A stretch of 64,000 bases of DNA from Treponema bryantii (GCF_900111035.1 NZ_FOFU01000004.1:62001-126000); one strand, 5' to 3'. Shown: positions 54,515-63,631, counted from the first letter of the stretch. Numbers and translations: made by a program. The notes: generated from the sequence alone by a model not told the origin.

Positions 54515-56560
54515 TTACCAGATAAGCAATCCGATATGATAAGCAACACACGCAATCAAAAGCGCTCCCACTGTATAGTAAAGAGCAATAATTGCAGTCC
54601 ACTTAGCCGAATGAGTTTCCTGGTAAGTTGCAGCAAGTGCAACAATACAAGGCATATTGAAGGTAATCGCAAATATGAATGCAAGAGCTTCAGGTTTTGC
54701 AACGTTAGCAACAAGCAGTTCATTGATATTAGCCGCTGCACCCCCGGCTACAGTTGAACCTACAGTAATCATATTGTGGTCTGTGAAGATTGAACTTAGA
54801 ACACCAATTGCCCCTTCCTTACCAAGAGAAGAAACAATAAAGGCCATAAAGTTTTTCCACCCAAGTCCAAAAATCTTTGTAACAGGCTCTATAAACTGAC
54901 CAACCTTGTACAAAATTGAGTTATCCATAGAACCGGATTTTGTAAATGTCAGCAGCCAGAATATAAAAGATACAAGAAGAATGATTTTAAGAACGCGGAA
55001 GAAGGTATCCTTTGTGCGTCCAAGAACATAACGGAAAAGTGCACCCCACTTTGGTTTATGATAAGGAGGAAGTTCCATAATCATTCCGCAGCGGTCTTCT
55101 TTTTTTACAAGCTTGCGTCCAAATACTTTTGATGTAACCCACATATGAAGAATCATCACAGCGAGAATTGCAACAATGATAAGAGGAGCAGCCCCTCCGA
55201 ACCATACTGTTGAAAGCATTGGAACAACTGCCCAGGCAGCACCACAAGGAACGGCCCATGCGAGTGCGATTGTGAGAACCTTCTGTCCCCAGTTATCGAT
55301 AACGCGCGCACCTGCAGCGCCACCCATTGTACATCCAAAGCTTACAAGGAAAGGCATAACTGATTTTCCCTGAAGACCGAGTTTTGCCATTGTGTTGTCG
55401 AATACATATGAGATACGTGCCATAACGCCGACTTCTTCAAGAAGACCAAATACTAAAGTTACACCAAATACGAAGCCAAGCATTTTGAAAATAAAGCTGA
55501 GAGAGTTAATTACAACATCACAGATGATAGCTATGATAAAGGCTGGACAACCGATTGCAGTAAGCCCATTTGTTACAGGATTAATCAGAGCCCCGATTGC
55601 ACTACCTACTCCCATAAAAGGAAGGGCTGGTATAAATGAAGCAATAAGACCGAATAGGACTGTAAGAATTACCACAGGCTTTCCCCAAACACGGTGAGTA
55701 ATCATACGGTCAAACTTTCCAAGCTTACGTGTCTGTGTTTTTGATGCAACAGAACCTTCGAGAAGCTCATCTATCCAGGCAAACTTTGCTTCTCCCGTCA
55801 GGAGCACACCTTTATTTGTTTCTTTTGAATTCAAGAGATTTTTTGCAACCTCTTCATCAAATTGCTTTTTCTTTTCTCCCTCCAATGCAGCTTTGATTTT
55901 TGCTGTAACCGGCAAGTCTCCTTCTACAACCTTGGCAGCAAGCCAGACTGAAGAATAGCCGAGAATCACATTTTCAGGCACAAGAGGTTTAATTTCTTTA
56001 TAAGCTTCAATTGAATTATATTTTGTCTCAAGAGCTGTAGAATCAAGAATTGTCTTTTTTCTGATTGCAGTTTCAAGAGCTGCATAAAATCCATCATAAT
56101 TCTTTTTATCCTGAGCAGAAAAAAGAACAACTGGAATTCCCAGTTTTTTAGAAATTGCAGCAAAATCAATCTGCTTACCCTGCTCAGCAGCAACATCACT
56201 CATGTTCAAAATCAGAAAAGCTGGAACTTTAATTCCTGCATAATCAGCAAGCATATAAAGGCTTCTCTGAAGCTGAGAACTGTCTGCAAGAATACAGACA
56301 ACATCTGCTTTACCACCTGCAATATAATCTCTGGTAATTATTTCTTCATCTGAATTTGCAGAAAGACTGTAAGTTCCAGGAAGGTCTGCTACAAGATATT
56401 TTGTTCCCTTGTATTCAAAATTTCCTTCTTTTTTCTCTACAGTTTTTCCAGGCCAGTTTCCGACATGCTGTTTAAGACCTGTAAGCGCATTGAAAAGTGT
56501 GGATTTTCCAGAGTTAGGCTGACCGAGCAATGCAATTACTGTTTCATTCTTGTCTGTCAT
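54515..56560 (-). CDS. feoB: Ferrous iron transporter FeoB
   Basis: 681 aa. The N-terminal G domain has G1 GQPNSGKST, G3 DLPGTYSL and G4 NMSD, followed by a helical GDI-like segment and about eight membrane helices with the two Gate repeats (MPFLVSFGCTMGGAAGARVI and later GKEGAIGVLSS). It imports Fe2+ driven by or gated by GTP. The start overlaps the feoA stop by 4 bp. It is part of the operon headed by the ECF S-component at 59368. Confidence 0.96.
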   Translation of the reverse strand: MTDKNETVIALLGQPNSGKSTLFNALTGLKQHVGNWPGKTVEKKEGNFEYKGTKYLVADLPGTYSLSANSDEEIITRDYIAGGKADVVCILADSSQLQRSLYMLADYAGIKVPAFLILNMSDVAAEQGKQIDFAAISKKLGIPVVLFSAQDKKNYDGFYAALETAIRKKTILDSTALETKYNSIEAYKEIKPLVPENVILGYSSVWLAAKVVEGDLPVTAKIKAALEGEKKKQFDEEVAKNLLNSKETNKGVLLTGEAKFAWIDELLEGSVASKTQTRKLGKFDRMITHRVWGKPVVILTVLFGLIASFIPALPFMGVGSAIGALINPVTNGLTAIGCPAFIIAIICDVVINSLSFIFKMLGFVFGVTLVFGLLEEVGVMARISYVFDNTMAKLGLQGKSVMPFLVSFGCTMGGAAGARVIDNWGQKVLTIALAWAVPCGAAWAVVPMLSTVWFGGAAPLIIVAILAVMILHMWVTSKVFGRKLVKKEDRCGMIMELPPYHKPKWGALFRYVLGRTKDTFFRVLKIILLVSFIFWLLTFTKSGSMDNSILYKVGQFIEPVTKIFGLGWKNFMAFIVSSLGKEGAIGVLSSIFTDHNMITVGSTVAGGAAANINELLVANVAKPEALAFIFAITFNMPCIVALAATYQETHSAKWTAIIALYYTVGALLIACVAYHIGLLIW

Positions 56561-56781
56561 GCAACGACCTCCACTGTGATGTTCTCACATTCATTACGGT
56601 TCAAAGCAATCATAGTGTCGCGCGAATAAACTAAAAGCGGACGATGCTTTTCGTTTTTTACGATTGTAATCTTGCATCCCGGTGTAAGTCCGATAGATGT
56701 AATCCTGCTTACAAAACGTGCATCGCCGTTTACCGAGGCGATTACTGCGCTTTGATCTTTTTTCAATTCAGAAATTGCCAT
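56557..56781 (-). CDS. feoA: FeoA
   Basis: 74 aa SH3-like protein (ITSIGLTPGCKITIVKNE is the family core). It interacts with FeoB and is required for Fe2+ uptake. Its start overlaps the stop of the HMA gene and its stop overlaps feoB. Confidence 0.93.
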   Translation of the reverse strand: MAISELKKDQSAVIASVNGDARFVSRITSIGLTPGCKITIVKNEKHRPLLVYSRDTMIALNRNECENITVEVVA

Positions 56782-57176
56782 TATATATCTCCTTGTGTAA
56801 TAATCTGATTTTTTGTAACAGAAAGAACCGTGTAGCCTGCATCCCGTACTTCACATTCCAAATCAGCAGCCTCAAGCTCCATTTTCGAAAGTACTGTTAC
56901 GGACTTCTTTTCAAGACTCGCAGTAGCCCATATTCCGTCAATCGAGTTCAAAGCATTTTCCACATGGCGTGTACAATTTGAACAATGCATGCCGTCAACC
57001 GAAAGAACATATTTAAAAGGATAGTGTGATTTATTTTTATCCTGAACTTTTACTTTTTTCTCCGGTGCATCTCGTTCACCACAGCAGGCCGAACCGTGCT
57101 GTATCCTATTGAGAGTACTTTTTACAGCAAAAAGAATAATTATTAAAAGAATCAAAATTAAGATGACTGTTCCCAT
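56781..57176 (-). CDS. FeoB-associated Cys-rich membrane protein fused to an HMA domain
   Basis: 131 aa. Residues 1-35 (a membrane helix followed by STLNRIQHGSACCG) match the small FeoB-associated Cys-rich membrane protein family. Residues about 55-125 are a heavy-metal-associated ferredoxin-fold domain with GMHCSNC, the copper/soft-metal binding motif. The combination suggests a metal chaperone or sensor tied to the Feo complex. It overlaps the EcfA gene by 19 bp and feoA by 1 bp, so it is inside the operon. Confidence 0.82.
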   Translation of the reverse strand: MGTVILILILLIIILFAVKSTLNRIQHGSACCGERDAPEKKVKVQDKNKSHYPFKYVLSVDGMHCSNCTRHVENALNSIDGIWATASLEKKSVTVLSKMELEAADLECEVRDAGYTVLSVTKNQIITQGDI

Positions 57177-58642
57177 AAGTTAAACTCCTTTAATGGTATT
57201 TCAAAATCGCAGCATTCTTTGATAAGTTCACGATCGTGCGTTACTACGATTACAGTTTTTCCAAGGTTTTTAAGATTACGCAGGATTTGTCCGATTTGAA
57301 GCATATGTGTGTAGTCGAGACCGCTTGTTGGTTCATCAAAAAGAAGAATCTCTCGCCCACTTGCAATTGCACAGGCTACGGCAAGTCGCTGCTTCTGGCC
57401 GCCAGAAAGCGACTGCGGATGACGGTTTGCAAAATCATCTAGGTCCAGGCTTTTCAATATGAGATGTGCATCATCTTCATTCTCTTCTTTTTGACTGATA
57501 ATAACTTCATCCAGAACGCTTTCTGTAAACAGCTGATGATTTACATCCTGCATTACAAGAAAGATTTTCTTTTGACGGGCATGCCGTTTATAAGTTTTCC
57601 CATTAAACTCTATAATTCCTTTTGAATGTTTTCCTAATCCGCAAAGACAATTAAGGAAGGTTGTTTTACCTTCGCCGTTATTACCGGTAATTGCAGTGAT
57701 TTTTCCAACCGGGATTTCCATATGTGGAATATTTAGGGCAACAAGACCATTGCGGTATTTGTAGCGGAAGTTATGAATTATGATATTTTCAATACCATCT
57801 TGAAGTGACACGTCATGCTGAACTTGTTTCAGCATCTTTTGACTATGCGATTCCGAAACAAGTTCAGCATGACAGTTTGAACGTAGACCCAGCTTATGCA
57901 ATTCTTCTTCCGAAATCCTATCCATTTCTTCTCGAGACATTTCGCGGATAATTTTTCCATCTTTTAAAACTACCGTTCGGTCGGCAAGTTCCCAAAGATA
58001 AGATATACGGTGTTCTGCAACTACAATAGTTTTCCCTTCACTCTTCCATTTCTTAAGCAGCTCACGAAGTCCTTCGATTGTTTTCAAATCAAGATTCGCA
58101 CTTGGTTCATCCAGAAGAATGATCTTATTTCCTGTAACCGCAACTGACGCACAGGCAATTTTCTGCTTTTGTCCGCCAGAGAGCTGAAAAAGACTCCTTC
58201 CCATAAGAGGTTCAAGCTGAAGATCCTTTACTGTTTTGTCGATTCTCCGTAAAATCTCATTTTCTTCCATTCCCTGATTTTCACATGCAAAAGCAAGCTC
58301 ACTAGTTGTATCAACATTAAAAAACTGAGAACGCGGATTTTGAAATACAGTGCTTACAATTTTTGCAGTATCATATAATTCTACCTGTGAAACATCATTG
58401 CCATTAACAAAAACATGTCCTTGTAACTCACCTTCAAAAAAGTTTGGAATAAGTCCATTAATAAGACGAAGAATAGTAGTCTTACCGCAGCCGGATCCTC
58501 CGGTTAGTAAAACAAATTCGCCTTCTTCTATTTTTAGATTAATGTTACAGAGACTGCCATTTGAAGATCTTTCTCCAGCAGCTCCACGTTCAATCCCCTC
58601 TCCACTGCTATATGTAAAACTGACATTATTAAGTTCAATCAT
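57158..58642 (-). CDS. ECF transporter double ATPase (module 3) with in-frame palindromic insert
   Basis: 494 aa. The two ABC domains have Walker A GGSGCGKTT and GNNGEGKTT, signatures LSGGQKQK and LSGGQKQR, and Walker B ILLDEPSANLD and LLFDEPTSGLD. Between them, residues about 256-277 (HAELVSESHSQKMLKQVQHD) are encoded by a 63-bp inverted repeat of the dispersed CTGAACTTGTTTCAG family; modules 1 and 2 lack it. The insert length is a multiple of three and lies in the linker, so function is probably preserved. The gene starts directly before the T gene stop. Confidence 0.92.
   Translation of the reverse strand: MIELNNVSFTYSSGEGIERGAAGERSSNGSLCNINLKIEEGEFVLLTGGSGCGKTTILRLINGLIPNFFEGELQGHVFVNGNDVSQVELYDTAKIVSTVFQNPRSQFFNVDTTSELAFACENQGMEENEILRRIDKTVKDLQLEPLMGRSLFQLSGGQKQKIACASVAVTGNKIILLDEPSANLDLKTIEGLRELLKKWKSEGKTIVVAEHRISYLWELADRTVVLKDGKIIREMSREEMDRISEEELHKLGLRSNCHAELVSESHSQKMLKQVQHDVSLQDGIENIIIHNFRYKYRNGLVALNIPHMEIPVGKITAITGNNGEGKTTFLNCLCGLGKHSKGIIEFNGKTYKRHARQKKIFLVMQDVNHQLFTESVLDEVIISQKEENEDDAHLILKSLDLDDFANRHPQSLSGGQKQRLAVACAIASGREILLFDEPTSGLDYTHMLQIGQILRNLKNLGKTVIVVTHDRELIKECCDFEIPLKEFNLWEQSS
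57812..57874. repeat. CTGAACTTGTTTCAG repeat, copy 4: 63-bp inverted repeat inside the ecfA gene
   Basis: Perfect 19-bp arms (GTCATGCTGAACTTGTTTC at 57812-57830 and its complement at 57856-57874) around 25 bp. It is inserted in frame. Confidence 0.9.
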
Positions 58643-59368
58643 CTAAATCACCTTGAAGCCACGTAGAATGGTTATAGCAAGCCCTGCTCCTAAAGCAATA
58701 AAAGTAAAATAATCCCAGAATCCAAAACCTATCTTGCAAATATTTGTTCGTTTTCCTGGTCCGCCAAGACCGCGTGTAAGTGAAGCTGCCGACAATTCCT
58801 GCCCGATTTTTACGGAACAGGTCATCATCGGAATAAGGCGATATTCAATCATCTGAAAAGCTTTTGTTCCACCACATCTGATATCCCTCATAGCCATAGC
58901 CTTGTTTATGCTTGAAGCTTCTTCCATAACTGTAGGAAAAAATCTGAACATAACGGAAAGTGGAATAGTGATTTGACTTGGCATATGAATTCTTTCCATG
59001 GCACTCATGAACTCGCTGACAGTTGTTGTAGAAACGAGATACATCCCGGTAAAAACACCCGGCATAAATCTCAAGACAATTCCACACATTGCAAGAATCA
59101 GAAAATTCAGAAAACCAGTACAATGTGGCATAACAAGCATTGCAAAGACATACGCAAAGGTATAAAAAAAGACACCAAATAAAAATGGCTTAAAACGTCG
59201 GGCACTTAGCAGTAGAAAAAGCGGCAGATAATTCAGTGCAACACGAAACTCAGCCGCCCAGTCTCCGCCTGCATTTCCCAGCACAAACACTGAAACAAAT
59301 ACAAGCAGAATTAGTTTAGTGCGCGGATCCAAAACTGATTTTTTTGAAGTAGCGCTTAAGATTTCCAT
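58643..59368 (-). CDS. ECF transporter T-component (EcfT, module 3)
   Basis: 241 aa, about five membrane helices. It starts with VLDPRTKLILLV, as in module 1, and carries the coupling motif SAASLTRGLGG. It overlaps the S gene by 1 bp and abuts the A gene. Confidence 0.9.
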   Translation of the reverse strand: MEILSATSKKSVLDPRTKLILLVFVSVFVLGNAGGDWAAEFRVALNYLPLFLLLSARRFKPFLFGVFFYTFAYVFAMLVMPHCTGFLNFLILAMCGIVLRFMPGVFTGMYLVSTTTVSEFMSAMERIHMPSQITIPLSVMFRFFPTVMEEASSINKAMAMRDIRCGGTKAFQMIEYRLIPMMTCSVKIGQELSAASLTRGLGGPGKRTNICKIGFGFWDYFTFIALGAGLAITILRGFKVI

Positions 59369-59952
59369 TATGCAATTCCAGCCTTGGCAAAGTGCTTTTT
59401 AAGAATCTTACGGCCAAGAAGTCCGCCAAGGATACCAAAGCAAAAGCATAAAGCGATATGAACCGGGAACATCCATTTAGGAAATAACTTTGTAAGTGCA
59501 TCAATGTATTCCTGACCAAAATTCTGTCTTGTAGACCAGTATTTATCAGCAAAGAAGAATAATGGAATGTAATTACTTACGATCCAGAAACAGAAAATTG
59601 CATGAACAATAACCGCTCTTTTTGCACTTTTGTATTCGCCGCCTTTAAGAACAAACTCTGCAATCAACCCTGTAATACTACCAATAACCAGAGCATAATA
59701 AGACATACCTGTGAGCCACATAAGCAGTCCCATAAGAATGCTCATAATCCAGACCATTCCAAACTTGCGGACTTTAGTCAGAAAAAGCATAAAGGGAATA
59801 CCGCCAAATAAAGGCATAAGCACAGAATAAGTTGGCATAAAAATCGGAATAAAGCCGAGCATTGCAAGAGCCATAATCACTACAAAATAAATTGCAGTAA
59901 AAATTCCGATGTTGATTAAATCTTTACCATTGAGTTTGTTTGAACTTTTCAT
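59368..59952 (-). CDS. ECF transporter S-component, Trep_Strep/MptD family (module 3)
   Basis: 194 aa, about six membrane helices. NGKDLINIGIFTAIYFVVIMALAML and LTKVRKFG match the other copies. It is the first gene of an operon running S, T, A, FeoB-associated/HMA, feoA, feoB, feoC-like. This direct linkage to feoAB is the best evidence in the window that the family serves iron acquisition here. Confidence 0.9.
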   Translation of the reverse strand: MKSSNKLNGKDLINIGIFTAIYFVVIMALAMLGFIPIFMPTYSVLMPLFGGIPFMLFLTKVRKFGMVWIMSILMGLLMWLTGMSYYALVIGSITGLIAEFVLKGGEYKSAKRAVIVHAIFCFWIVSNYIPLFFFADKYWSTRQNFGQEYIDALTKLFPKWMFPVHIALCFCFGILGGLLGRKILKKHFAKAGIA

Positions 59953-59972
59953 AAAAACCTCGTTTTTTCATC

Positions 59973-60032
59973 GTTAGTACTAGCTAACATATAATTTTAG
60001 TATATATATCAGAATAGTTAGTGTCAACTAAC
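59973..60032 (-). promoter_or_regulatory. Promoter of the ECF3-feo operon with two boxes
   Basis: On the minus strand TTGACA inside the perfect box 60017-60032, a 17-nt spacer and TATACT; a second perfect box (59973-59988) lies after the -10. Centres are 44 bp apart, the same as at flavodoxin. Confidence 0.85.
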
Positions 60033-60187
60033 CCTTAATGTCTAATGGATTAAAAAGATTACAAAAGCCCCAATGATAAACGCTTAACTTCATAAGAAAA
60101 GATATAATTCCAGTAGTGTATTTTTATAGACAAATAATTCAGGAATATAAGAAAAAAAGACTAATACAGCGTAATTCTGTTTAGAAT
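60033..60187. other. Intergenic region with no recognised gene
   Basis: AT-rich stretch between the feo promoter and the tRNA terminator. I see no ORF with a plausible ribosome binding site and no hairpin of note. Confidence 0.6.
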
Positions 60188-60220
60188 AAAAAAAAAGGAC
60201 TTCTGAAACCAGAAGTCCTT
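60188..60220 (-). terminator. Terminator after tRNA-Lys
   Basis: AAGGACTTCTG (60195-60205) and CAGAAGTCCTT (60210-60220), loop of 4, followed on the minus strand by a U run. Confidence 0.9.
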
Positions 60221-60223
60221 TAC

Positions 60224-60296
60224 TGAGCTACACTGGATTCGAACCAGTGACCCACGCCTTAAAAGGGCGTTGCTCTACCTACTGAGCTAGTAGCCC
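60224..60296 (-). tRNA. tRNA-Lys (anticodon TTT)
   Basis: 73 nt cloverleaf on the minus strand: acceptor GGGCTAC/GTAGCTC, D arm AGCTCAGTAGGTAGAGC, anticodon stem ACGCC/GGCGT with loop CTTTTAA, and T arm ACTGGTTCGAATCCAGT. Discriminator is A. CCA is not encoded. Confidence 0.96.
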
Positions 60297-60368
60297 ATCC
60301 ATCCTTGCGAATGTTTTAATAATATAGAGATTTTTCTAAAGTTTGTCAATAGACAAAACCTAAATTTA

Positions 60369-61208
60369 TTAGAAATTATAAGAAAAAGTTAAGCCTGCAG
60401 GAGTTAAATTAGCATTTGCTCTGCCGCTTTTCTTTTCAAATTTTCCGTAAAAGTTTTTTGTATGCATGTATGGAACTATAAAACCACAGGCAGTTCCTAT
60501 AACGGCACCTACAAGGACATCTGTAAAGAAATGTTTTCCACATGCCATTCTGAAAATACCTGTCGTAGCTGCAAGACCAAAGGCTCCTCCCGCAACAGCA
60601 TATTTCCATTTTGAATCAGGGAAGCACTGACAGAATACCATAGTTGAGAATGCAGCCGCAGCAAATGCAAGTGTTGTATGTCCAGAAGGGAATGAACAGT
60701 TCCAGTCTCCATCTTCTACCATATCCTGCGGGTAATCATCAAAATACATATAAGGTCGGGTTCGATAAACCAGAAGCTTCATCCATTCCTTAATTCCATT
60801 AGCGAGCAGCATAGTTTCCAGATACATTGTTCCGATTGTAAGCCACTCTTTAGCTGGTAACACAGCAAAAACAGCTGGAGTTGCCAGAGCGAGTGCCATA
60901 GTACCAGTTCCAACAATATGAAGAGGCTTGCTGTATGGTTTCATTAATATCTGTTCAAGTGTAGAAATTTCTGACAGGTTTAAATCTTCTGCATTAAAAT
61001 CATTATTTTTGATATGAAGAATTTTATCGCAGACAAGTGCAGAACCGGAAAGCAGCCCACCCACCCCAAGCTGAATACTTTCATTTACAGGATTAAGTGA
61101 GAAAGGCTGTTCATAATCAAAAGTAGCGGCAGAAAGCCCTGCTCCACTGAATATTAAAAGAAAGAACAAGGCTGTAAGTCTTGTTCTGATTTTCCTAAGA
61201 TTAGTCAT
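60369..61208 (-). CDS. PAP2-family membrane phosphatase
   Basis: 279 aa from ATG 61208, one base after the stop of the DtxR gene; the longer frame to 61253 lies inside that gene. N-terminal signal/anchor helix, then the three PAP2 motifs: KLLVYRTRP, FPSGHTTLAF and FRMACGKHFFTDV (the usual Ser of motif 3 is Phe). It probably dephosphorylates lipid phosphates such as undecaprenyl pyrophosphate or phosphatidate. It is the last gene of the EAL-DtxR-PAP2 run. Confidence 0.87.
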   Translation of the reverse strand: MTNLRKIRTRLTALFFLLIFSGAGLSAATFDYEQPFSLNPVNESIQLGVGGLLSGSALVCDKILHIKNNDFNAEDLNLSEISTLEQILMKPYSKPLHIVGTGTMALALATPAVFAVLPAKEWLTIGTMYLETMLLANGIKEWMKLLVYRTRPYMYFDDYPQDMVEDGDWNCSFPSGHTTLAFAAAAFSTMVFCQCFPDSKWKYAVAGGAFGLAATTGIFRMACGKHFFTDVLVGAVIGTACGFIVPYMHTKNFYGKFEKKSGRANANLTPAGLTFSYNF

Positions 61209-61209
61209 G

Positions 61210-61581
61210 TTATTTTTTGCCCATTTTTTTGATTGCTTTTTTAACGCACTCAAAAGTTTCTACGCTGAGATCATGTTCGATTTTACAGGCATCTTCTGCA
61301 GCTGTTTTTTCAGAAACTCCGATTGCAATAAGAAGATCTGTAAGAACTGTATGACGTTCATAAATACGTTCTGCAATTTCACGACCAGCAGGCTCAAGAG
61401 AAATTGTTCCGTTTTCATTTATCTTTATATAATGTTCTTTTTCAAGATTATGTACTGTAACACTTACAGAAGGACGTGAAAAATCCATAGCACGTGCAAT
61501 ATCAATAGAACGCACGTCACCCTTTTTTGAAAGCACAAGTATTGTTTCAAGATACATCTCTGCTGATTCTCTAATCTGCAT
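61210..61581 (-). CDS. DtxR-family metalloregulator with iron-type ligand set
   Basis: 123 aa from ATG 61581 (GGGGG 6 nt upstream). Winged helix at about 5-65 with recognition segment SRPSVSVTVHNLEKE, then a dimerisation domain; the SH3 domain of long DtxR proteins is absent, as in MntR/TroR. The metal site aligned to DtxR M10, C102, E105, H106 reads M9, C99, E102, H103, with H77 also present. MntR has Asp and Glu at the first two positions, so this set favours Fe2+. It is co-transcribed with the EAL gene (overlap about 11 bp) and PAP2. No box precedes it. Confidence 0.85.
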   Translation of the reverse strand: MQIRESAEMYLETILVLSKKGDVRSIDIARAMDFSRPSVSVTVHNLEKEHYIKINENGTISLEPAGREIAERIYERHTVLTDLLIAIGVSEKTAAEDACKIEHDLSVETFECVKKAIKKMGKK

Positions 61582-63535
61582 TTGCATCCCCCTTTTTATT
61601 ATCTAACATTATACTTAAAAACTCTTTTTTTGGAATAGGCCGGGAATAATAAAAGCCCTGCAGATAATCACAGCCGGAAGTTGTAAGCCATTCAGCCTGC
61701 TCCGGAGTTTCAACACCTTCTGCCAGAACAGTCATTCCAATTTCCTTAATCATTTTGATAGTAGCAGCAAGTGCCTTTTCTGCCCTCTTATCTGTAAAGG
61801 CAGCCCAGACAATATACTTATCAATCTTAATCATTTTGAATGGAAGGTTCAGCATATAACTCATATTCGAGTATCCAGAACCATAATCATCAAGAGAAAG
61901 CTCAAAACCGGCATCTGCAAGATCCTGCATGTTTTTCAAGAGGATTTCCGGTGTATGGGCAGCCGCCGTTTCTGTAATTTCAAGATTAATAATTGAAGGC
62001 GGAATTTTATAGATACTGTTGATTTTCAAAATCTGCTCGGCAAGGATTTCCTGCATACACTGAGCAACCGAAAGATTTATATCAATTTTTTTGATACCGT
62101 ATGCTTCCACATCAATCTGAGAAAGAGCCAGACAAACAGACTCAAACACATATTCTCCAATACGAAGAATTGCACCAGTTTTTTCTGCAATCGGAATAAA
62201 ATCCTCCGGCGAAATAAAATGTCCAGTTTCATCCTTCAGACGAATCAAAGCCTCAGCTCCAATCAGTTTTTTCTCTGCTGTAGACCAGATAGGCTGATAG
62301 AAAACATCAAAACGATTTTCTGTAAGACCATTTCGTAAACAATGTTCTATATATATAGTACGACGGCGGTATTTCAAATCAATTTCACTGGCAAAAACAA
62401 CGCTCTGACGATATCGCTCATCCGAAGAAATCATATTTATGATATCCATAATTTCTTCCGGACTTTCAGCATCCTTTGGACAGTCAATAATACACAGGCG
62501 GATGTAAAGCTTTAATTCTACATTTTCACGAACCCAGGCCTTCTGAAAACGATTGTTAAGCAGAGTTATAACTCTATTCAGAGCTTCTTCATCACTTTCC
62601 CGCAAAAGAATACAGAAACAGCCCTGCTGACGGCTAAAAACATTTGCATAAGAAAAATTCTGCTTCAAAAAGTTACCGGCATCAGTAAGGAAAGCATTCA
62701 GTTTTGGAATACCAAAGGTATTGGCAATAAACATTGTGTCATCAATAAAAACTGCAACACAATAAAACCTTCGTCCAACTGCCAGATTATATCTGAGCAT
62801 GCGCTGTAACGCAGACTGATTCAAAGTATCGGTTGAAGAATCTACCATCTCTTCCGGTTTTTGAATAAAGAAAAAGTAGACCAGTGTAACAAGCGACATT
62901 CCAAAAGACTCAATCAAAAGACCATAATTAAAAAGCTGCATAAGTGAAGTAACAGACATAGTCACAATGAAAAAGTACATAATCTGCATCTTCGATCTGG
63001 CAATATATCGATTGAAACAAAGAATGATAGCAAAAGAAAAAATTATAAAGAAAGCTTTTGTTGAACAAAGACCATAAAACCAGAAATTTCTTCCGCGCTG
63101 ATATCCGTTGACATAATCAAAAGTAAAAACAAGATTGATATAATTATGTAGAAGCGGAGTAAGCCATACGGAAATCAAAAAAAAACAATACGGAAAAAGA
63201 ATAACCGACTGAACAATCCTTATTGATTTTTTGTTAAGCCTGCCGTAAATATCAAAGGCAGAAAGGTTATATATAGTAAAAAGAACACCAAATGTCAGGT
63301 TAAATGTAAAATAGAGACATTCTATAATATAAGCTGTCCCTATAGAAAATGAAGACAGATGCTCTTCCATATAGCCGGCACCGAGCTCTGCAACTGTATT
63401 AAGAGTAACAACAGAGAGAATTACGAAAAAGACTATATTCTGGAAGGTTGGCAGACTTCTTTTCTGAAAGTAGAAAAAGATGATTACTGCATCAATAAAG
63501 AGAGCCGCAACTGCATACTGATAAATCTGTGCCAA
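61571..63535 (-). CDS. Membrane protein with degenerate GGDEF and EAL domains (c-di-GMP phosphodiesterase)
   Basis: 654 aa starting at TTG 63535 with AAGGA upstream. Residues 1 to about 225 form about seven membrane helices, resembling the sensor part of the adenylate cyclase at 7365. The GGDEF-like region (about 240-380) has lost its motif (SRQQGCF). The EAL domain (about 395-645) keeps GAEALIRLKD, LEITETAA, LDDYGSGYSN and AEGVETPEQ, so hydrolysis of c-di-GMP is expected. It is first in the run with the DtxR-family regulator and PAP2. Confidence 0.9.
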   Translation of the reverse strand: MAQIYQYAVAALFIDAVIIFFYFQKRSLPTFQNIVFFVILSVVTLNTVAELGAGYMEEHLSSFSIGTAYIIECLYFTFNLTFGVLFTIYNLSAFDIYGRLNKKSIRIVQSVILFPYCFFLISVWLTPLLHNYINLVFTFDYVNGYQRGRNFWFYGLCSTKAFFIIFSFAIILCFNRYIARSKMQIMYFFIVTMSVTSLMQLFNYGLLIESFGMSLVTLVYFFFIQKPEEMVDSSTDTLNQSALQRMLRYNLAVGRRFYCVAVFIDDTMFIANTFGIPKLNAFLTDAGNFLKQNFSYANVFSRQQGCFCILLRESDEEALNRVITLLNNRFQKAWVRENVELKLYIRLCIIDCPKDAESPEEIMDIINMISSDERYRQSVVFASEIDLKYRRRTIYIEHCLRNGLTENRFDVFYQPIWSTAEKKLIGAEALIRLKDETGHFISPEDFIPIAEKTGAILRIGEYVFESVCLALSQIDVEAYGIKKIDINLSVAQCMQEILAEQILKINSIYKIPPSIINLEITETAAAHTPEILLKNMQDLADAGFELSLDDYGSGYSNMSYMLNLPFKMIKIDKYIVWAAFTDKRAEKALAATIKMIKEIGMTVLAEGVETPEQAEWLTTSGCDYLQGFYYSRPIPKKEFLSIMLDNKKGDANAD

Positions 63536-63596
63536 ATGTAAGATTTCCTTAACAAAATATTATAATCTACAAAATCACTACGGTCAAACTTTTATA

Positions 63597-63625
63597 TTGT
63601 GAAAACAATTGCATTCTTCTATAAT
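63597..63625 (+). promoter_or_regulatory. argC promoter, probably leaderless
   Basis: TTGTGA (63597-63602), 17-nt spacer and TATAAT (63620-63625) followed by 6 nt and the argC ATG. No Shine-Dalgarno sequence. Confidence 0.55.
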
Positions 63626-63631
63626 AACCGC

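Noticed and set aside
59953-60368. Prophage or integrative-element attachment at tRNA-Lys
   Set aside because: No integrase, no repeat of the tRNA 3' end and no mobile genes are visible nearby.
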